This document shows, piece after piece, positions 58,612 to 64,000 of a DNA stretch of 64,000 nt; positions within the stretch are counted from its first letter, which is position 1, and each line of letters begins with the position of its first letter. The position numbers and the translations under genes were made by a program. Origin of the DNA: Medicago truncatula (Eukaryota; Streptophyta; Magnoliopsida; Fabales; Fabaceae); contig NC_053045.1 in NCBI RefSeq assembly GCF_003473485.1, positions 3,808,501 to 3,872,500 of the forward strand. The letters run 5' to 3'. Below the pieces are notes generated by a model. The model worked only from the letters and a program-made list of their open reading frames with translations. It did no database searches and was not told the DNA's origin.

Positions 58612-61442
58612 ATGTCTTTTAGTTTCAACAATCACTTTTCCAACACCAACAATAACATCACCACCTTGGATATTACTAAATTTGTTGAAACTTCTTCTCT
58701 AAAAACTCATGATGATGATCATTTTGCACTTGATGATGTAATTTACCCTTCTTATTCTGATTTTCCACCTGGGTTCAGCCCATCAGAGTTATTGAATTCA
58801 CCTTCCTTTCTTTCTTCTTCTAATGTATGTTACACTCTCACTTCTTGTGTTATAATTATTATTCTAGTTTTTAATTCACAGTCATACTATAGTACTAACC
58901 ATGACTTTAAATTGCGGGTGCGGTTACACTACAAACCTTTATATTGTGATAAAATATGACTAATAATGCAAGCTTAGATTACAAAGATATATAGATAGGG
59001 TATAAATTGTGATTGCAATGTTGTTACAAAGATATATTTGACTAATACTGAATTATATTTTGCTTTTGTTTTTTTATATGATGATTTTAGATTCCTTCAT
59101 CTTATACAAATGAGCCTTCAACTGTCCAAAGCATGAACCAACAGCATAGCAAGGAATTAGAAGAGAGAAACTTCTCTGAGCCCTCTTTCCAAACACAAAA
59201 ACAGACCATGCATGATCTCTTTCAATCTTCCACAAGTATGTTTCAAGTGGTAAGTTGTATTTTTCTTTGACTACAAATTTTACTTAAAACCAAATATGAT
59301 TATGTGTCCATTTCTTGTTTTATATGCTGATCTTGACTTTCTTGCATTTAATGGCTTTCTTTATTGTACTCTTCTTTTGGTTTTTTCTTGTTTTTTTAAT
59401 CAGTCAAATTTTCTGTAGTTTTGTCTGTAGTGTACAAGCTAGTTTGAATAGTTTTGACATGAAACTTGACTAGGACATATCCTCAGTTGACAAAGTCAAA
59501 CATAGTATTAGTGTTAAAATTATTCTTAAAAGAAACATTAGTTGATGTGGCTAACATTAAACTGCACTGAAGCTAGTACAATTTTTTTTCTTATGTATGT
59601 TACTATATTTTTTAATATTATTATTTTGAGCAAGACATGTTTATTGCATTTCATTAACGATAATATGTTGGACACGAGTTATAATATCTATAAAATGTAA
59701 ATCTGAATTAAAAATGTGTCCATTATTACAAGAACATGAACCGTTCTATTGACTTGTCTTCTAATAAATTGACATGCGAGATAAACTTAAATGCTACAAT
59801 ATGATATAAAGATATTATAAGATATTTTCTAATATTCTAACACAAACATTGTGTTATTTATTGATGCTTTGGAATATATGCAAATCTTGTAATTTAATTT
59901 ACTAATACTTGTTCAACTTGAACAGGAGGAACCACTAAAGACACATGACACATTGATATTCAATGAATCTACAAAGCAAACAAATTTTTCATTTGAAGGA
60001 ACAACAAAACATGAAGCACAAACTAACTCTTCAGTTCCTAATTCTAGTTATTTTAACAACACTAGTGCTTCTATGTCTATAAGAGAACAAAGAAAATCAG
60101 AAGAAGATGGATACAAGTGGAGAAAATATGGAGAGAAACAAGTGAAAGGAAGTGAAAATCCAAGAAGTTATTACAAGTGCACTAATCCAATTTGCTCAAT
60201 GAAGAAGAAAGTTGAAAGGTCTTTGGATGATGGACAAATTACTCAAATAGTATATAAAGGAAGTCATAACCATCCTAAGCCTCAGTGTACAAAGAGAAGA
60301 GCAAATTCTCAATATATTCATCAACCTTCTTCATCATGCAACAACTCTATGGTCTCTGATCTTTCTTTGGGAGAGGATGATTTTGATCAAACATCACAAA
60401 CTAGTTTTTCTGGTGGAGATTATGATGACTTGGGAATAGAGGCTAAAAGATGGTAAGATCAGTACACCCTCTGGTCACTATTATAAGCAAATATTTATAT
60501 TTTAGATTCATTCAATTAATGACGTATGTAGTTTATAATGTAGACCACCCTCTGGTTTATAATAGTGACAGGAGGGTGTATTTTTTTGTGCTTGCAATGC
60601 TAATTTGCATGAAGTACCAATATATATTTTTGAGGTTGATTTCAATATCACTAATTTATGATTCTTATTATTGTAGGAAAGGAGAGAATGAAAATGATAG
60701 CTATTCTTACTCCACAGAAGGGTGTAGAACTGTTAAGGAACCAAGAGTTGTGGTTCAAACTACAAGTGAAATTGATATTCTTGATGATGGATATAGGTGG
60801 AGGAAATATGGACAGAAAGTAGTTAAAGGAAATCCAAACCCAAGGTATGCAAATAATTCAAATTATGGAAACAAACAAATCAACACAATTAATCATTTTT
60901 TTAAAAATCATGCATAAATCTTAAACGACTATTATTTTCAGACAGATGGAGTATTTAACTTCGGAGTTCTAGATATTTGTTAGCAACCCTATATGATAAT
61001 AACTTGTTCAAAATATTGTTTTTGCAGGAGCTACTACAAATGTGTAATCCAAGGTTGTACTGTGAGAAAACATGTTGAGAGAGCAGCACATGATATTAAA
61101 GCAGTAATCACAACATATGAAGGGAAACATAACCATGATGTACCTCTAGGAAGAGGAATTTCAAGCAGTAGCATAAACAGTACTTCTCTTAACAACAATA
61201 CATGTAATGTTACACCTATAAGGCCTTCAGCAGTGACTAATTATTCTAGCTTAGCAAATTTTACAAATTCACTTCATGATTCAAAGCTACCAACTTCTGA
61301 AAATCAAGAACATTTTCAGCTGGACATGTTGATGAATTCTAGAAGCTTTTTGGACAGATCAATTGGTTCAAATACCAATTCTGAACAATACGCAACTAAG
61401 GATGACTCATTCCTTCAATCTTTTGTATTGAAGAACATTTAA
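58612..61442 (+). CDS. Group I WRKY transcription factor (WRKY33/26-like)
   Basis: Five exons: 58612-58824, 59091-59249, 59926-60452, 60677-60844 and 61028-61442, in frame, 493 residues. The N-terminus has an SP motif of the type phosphorylated by MAP kinases ([16 protein letters not shown]). The first WRKY domain (residues 189-195) reads WRKYGEK, not WRKYGQK, and its zinc ligands are C-x4-C-x23-HxH. The second (341-347) is canonical WRKYGQK with C-x4-C-x23-HxH and is split by the usual intron after the PR of NPNPR. In group I proteins the second domain gives most of the DNA binding. The WRKY33 subgroup acts in defence and stress responses downstream of MAP kinases. The SP region and domain order support that subgroup, but the exact orthologue is not certain. 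Confidence 0.93.
60465..60578. mobile_element. Stowaway-like MITE in WRKY intron 3
   Basis: CACCCTCTGGTCACTATTAT on the left is inverted on the right (ATAATAGTGACAGGAGGGTG), with TA on both sides. 114 bases, non-coding, within the 224-base intron. Confidence 0.85.
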
Positions 61443-61903
61443 TTTGGAATTAGAACGTTACTCGTCAGCTTGGATCCTCTGTAGTCCTCCAGTTGGTGCA
61501 TAAAATTTCGAACCATTGGATTTGAGGTGCAACTCAATCCAACGGTCGAGATCTTGCTACACCGATTTGATGACTCTAGAGGATCTATTTTCCACTTATC
61601 ATGCATGCTTTTGTGTATATTATAGGAATTCTAGTCTAAGAAGTTGTTATAGACATCTACTAATTTAACTATTAGAATATAAAATATCCATTGCATAATT
61701 TATTTATTTCCTAATTAACTTTTGTGTAATATTAGTTTTCATTTAAATAACAAAATGTATTTTATTAAAAAAAAAAAAAAAAAAAACAGGCACGAGAATG
61801 CCCATCTTACACACTAGTTGTCAATAAAAACTACGACTCAATAAAGGATAGAATCCAAGCTGGCATCAAAGAAACCACTCGTCACAGTTCCTTGCAACAA
61901 TTG
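61443..61903. other. WRKY 3' flank, A-run and pseudogene 3' flank
   Basis: WRKY 3' UTR from 61443, then an A-run of about 20 bases near 61770-61788. Between it and 61903 lies what may be the old 3' untranslated part of the importin-alpha copy. Confidence 0.4.
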
Positions 61904-63199
61904 TCACATTCCGCTGAAATTGAATCCACCAGATGGGACAGGAAGATCACTGCCTCTAAGTTGAGAACCATTGCCTGGAGGTAGCGTCTCACCTTCATCT
62001 TCCAACCAATATGTCTCAAGAATTTTGACAGCCTTCTCATAAATTTCATAGTTGTCATGACTCTGCAAGTTTCCAATCTTTTCCAATCCCTCCGCGTCCC
62101 CTATCATCAGAGCATACAAGTTGACATCTCCCGTGTAACCGGGGTTTTTCTCCGCTTCTCCAACCTTCAGAAAATTCTCAAGACATTGCAAACAGACAGT
62201 AACAATTTTTGGATCAGAGCAAACGAGCAAATCACACAGAGGCTTAATGCAACCCTGGCTCGCCAAATACTCGATTTGCTCATGGGTACTGCCAGATGTA
62301 GCATTAGAGAGTGCCCATGCTGCTTCCTTTAAAGTGTCAAACTCCGCATTTTGAAGAAGATTGACCAGAGGGGCAATCAGACCAGCTTCAATAACAGCCT
62401 GTATCTACTCTCTGTTTCCAGCTGTAATGTTTGATATAGTCCAGCAAGCTTCTTTCCTAGTTTCCTCGTGATTATGGGTCAACAGGCTCAAAAGGCATGG
62501 GAGTGAACCATGATCGACAATAGCCTGAGTCTGCATGTCGTCTCCGCCAACAATATTTCCCAATGTGCGGAGTGCAGGAATCACCACTGAAGGAGATGGG
62601 TTCGAAAGGAGCTCCACCAGTCTGCCACAAACACCTGCCTCGATCACCGCTTGGATTTTGTCATTTGTTCCATCAGAAAGATATGAGAGTGCCCAGCATG
62701 CATCTGCCATGACTTCTTGATCATTGGAAAAAAATCAAACGCTCGAGAGTGGGAAGTGCTGGCGTCAACTGCTCAAACAGGGGTTGTGGTTTGCCCATGC
62801 AAAAGTTTGACAGGGTTCGCGTTGCAACTCTCAGCATAGAAATATCTGTAAGCTCATTCAAGTGGGATAACAGCGGGATCATGGCACCATGACTGAGAAC
62901 AAGATCACGGCAACTAGGGGAATCACAGGCAACGTTTCCCAACGCCCATGAAGCTTCATGTCGAACAGCAACACTAGGTGAACGTAACTGAGTAGGTTGA
63001 CTAGTAATGGTACAGCCCCATGATCAATTACAACCTTAGTGTTCTCAGAAGTTCCACCTGCTATGTATGCGAGTATCCAAGCAGCAAAAAACTGGCGTTG
63101 AGGAAAATCGTCAATAACTAGAAATTCAACAAGACGAGGAACGGCATCAGATTGAATAAGTTCATCAATCGTAAAACTGGGTGCCGAGCTCTTATACAT
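61904..63199 (-). pseudogene. Importin subunit alpha pseudogene, intronless, 5'-truncated
   Basis: On the minus strand, armadillo repeats of importin alpha run without introns from about 63190 (FTIDELIQSDAVPRLVEFL) to the C-terminus ([13 protein letters not shown], stop at 61904). Plant importin-alpha genes normally have several introns. Markers are [39 protein letters not shown] and [13 protein letters not shown]. Damage seen: a frameshift near 62960, a second in a T-run near 62720, and a TAG stop at 62405-62407 in place of a Gln codon. The importin-beta-binding N-terminus and first repeat are missing. It looks like a retrocopied, decayed gene. The parent would carry NLS cargo into the nucleus; this copy cannot. 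Confidence 0.9.
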
Positions 63200-63423
63200 G
63201 AACCACCTTAGGTGGCATACACCCTTTTACATCCACACACATTTGTGACACGTGGCAAAAACATTGAAAGAAGAGATGAAAAAGGGTGATGATATGATGT
63301 ATAATTACTCAAATACCCCTAATACATGAGGGTGTACATAAGAAGTGTATGAAAAAGGGTATCTACCTATCTTTTTCCGAAAATAAATAGGTATATTTAT
63401 AGGATGAATACACAATGTACTAA
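63200..63423. other. Flank beyond the pseudogene break
   Basis: Sequence changes abruptly from coding-like to AT-rich at about 63195. TACACCCTTTT and AAAAAGGGTATC occur in inverted arrangement across 63225-63365, possibly a small MITE. Confidence 0.3.
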
Positions 63424-64000
63424 GGGTTAATAGGTCTTTACCCATGCAATATAGTTCACTTTTAGTTTTCCCCCTATAAAAAATTTTCGTTACCCCTAGG
63501 CCAGCTAACAGTGTATTTTCGCTGATGTGGCACGCTGAGTCACCTTTTTCTGATGACGTGGCGCGCTGACTATATAATTATTTTTGTTTTTTATTGTGCA
63601 CATGTGGCATTTGTCATTTTTTTTAAAAAAAAAAATCTTAAAAAATAAAAAATTCTATAAAAATGAAAAATAAAAAAAAATCTCATAAAATGAAAAAATA
63701 TGGAAAAATTAATATGTATCGAAATTTTCAAAAAAATTATAAAAAAAATCTTAATTAAGTTCCTGAAAAAAATTTCAATTTTTTTAAAATTCGAAATTGT
63801 TTAAGTTCCTGAAATTTTTATAAGAAGTGTTATTTTTTATTAGAATTTTTATAAGAAAATGAAAACTTCAGAAATTTAAAATATTTCAACAACATAATTC
63901 AGATTTTTTTTAATAATTTTTTCGACAATTTCGATATATATTAATCTTTTTCAGATTTTTTTTTCATTATTTTTCATTTTACCTGATTTTTTAAATTTTT
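63424..64000 (+). mobile_element. Left part of a fold-back MITE cut by the window end
   Basis: GGGTTAATAGGTCTTTACCC resembles the start of the 43195 element (GGGTTAATAGTGTTTTACCC). The text that follows (TTTAGTTTTCCCCCTATAAA) is arm-like. The region then becomes very AT-rich and runs off the window, so the right end is not visible. Confidence 0.4.

Noticed and set aside
61769-61800. A-run followed by GGCACGAG, which resembles a cDNA-library adaptor
   Set aside because: Eight bases can occur by chance; the sequence on both sides is continuous genomic DNA and no vector text is present.
1-64000. Search for CRISPR arrays, tRNA genes, rRNA genes and bacterial-type operons
   Set aside because: None found: the arrays seen are a transposon minisatellite and microsatellites, and the genes are split eukaryotic genes.

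Overview
The window looks like nuclear DNA of a legume, most likely Medicago or a close relative in the inverted-repeat-lacking clade. The reasons are AT-rich intergenic DNA, plant-type GT-AG split genes, many small TIR elements, and small two-exon cysteine-rich peptide genes. Gene order also fits: a SCAR/WAVE gene is followed by two tandem ferroportins. From memory, not verified, this matches the M. truncatula chromosome 4 neighbourhood of API (a SCAR) and FPN2.

Layout. 1-15 kb is accessory DNA. Two paralogous defensin-like peptide genes (96-560 and 14043-14597) flank a transposon-rich stretch. It holds a LINE relic (2.7-3.4 kb), a fold-back Mutator-type MITE (4.8-5.3 kb), a nearly complete two-gene PIF/Harbinger element with TAA target duplications (5578-9490), a Mutator-like element carrying a captured gene fragment (9925-10802), and a composite TIR element holding a 5'-truncated LINE and a Stowaway (11.4-13.4 kb).

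15.8-23.2 kb is a nine-exon SCAR/WAVE gene of 1573 codons. 25.4-30.3 kb and 35.3-39.1 kb are two eight-exon ferroportin (SLC40/IREG) genes in tandem, with matching introns and matching flanks. Between them lie a Copia relic broken by a TRIM retrotransposon and other repeat debris.

39-50 kb is mostly repeats: MITEs, a hAT insertion in a weak B3-like gene relic, an inverted-repeat element framed by microsatellites, and a 0.48 kb tandem duplication. 50.4-54.3 kb is an F-box/LRR gene of seven exons (669 aa). 58.6-61.4 kb is a group I WRKY gene of five exons (493 aa) whose first domain reads WRKYGEK. 61.9-63.2 kb is an intronless, frameshifted importin-alpha pseudogene on the minus strand. The right edge enters another fold-back repeat.

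No operon-like or plainly new system was found. The most interesting points are the SCAR/ferroportin neighbourhood (both linked to nodule infection and symbiosome function in Medicago), the near-complete Harbinger element with an alternating 41 bp minisatellite between its genes, the captured fragment in the Mutator-like element, and the altered first WRKY domain. All splice junctions were read by eye from frame continuity and GT/AG (or GC/AG) signals; no transcript data were available.
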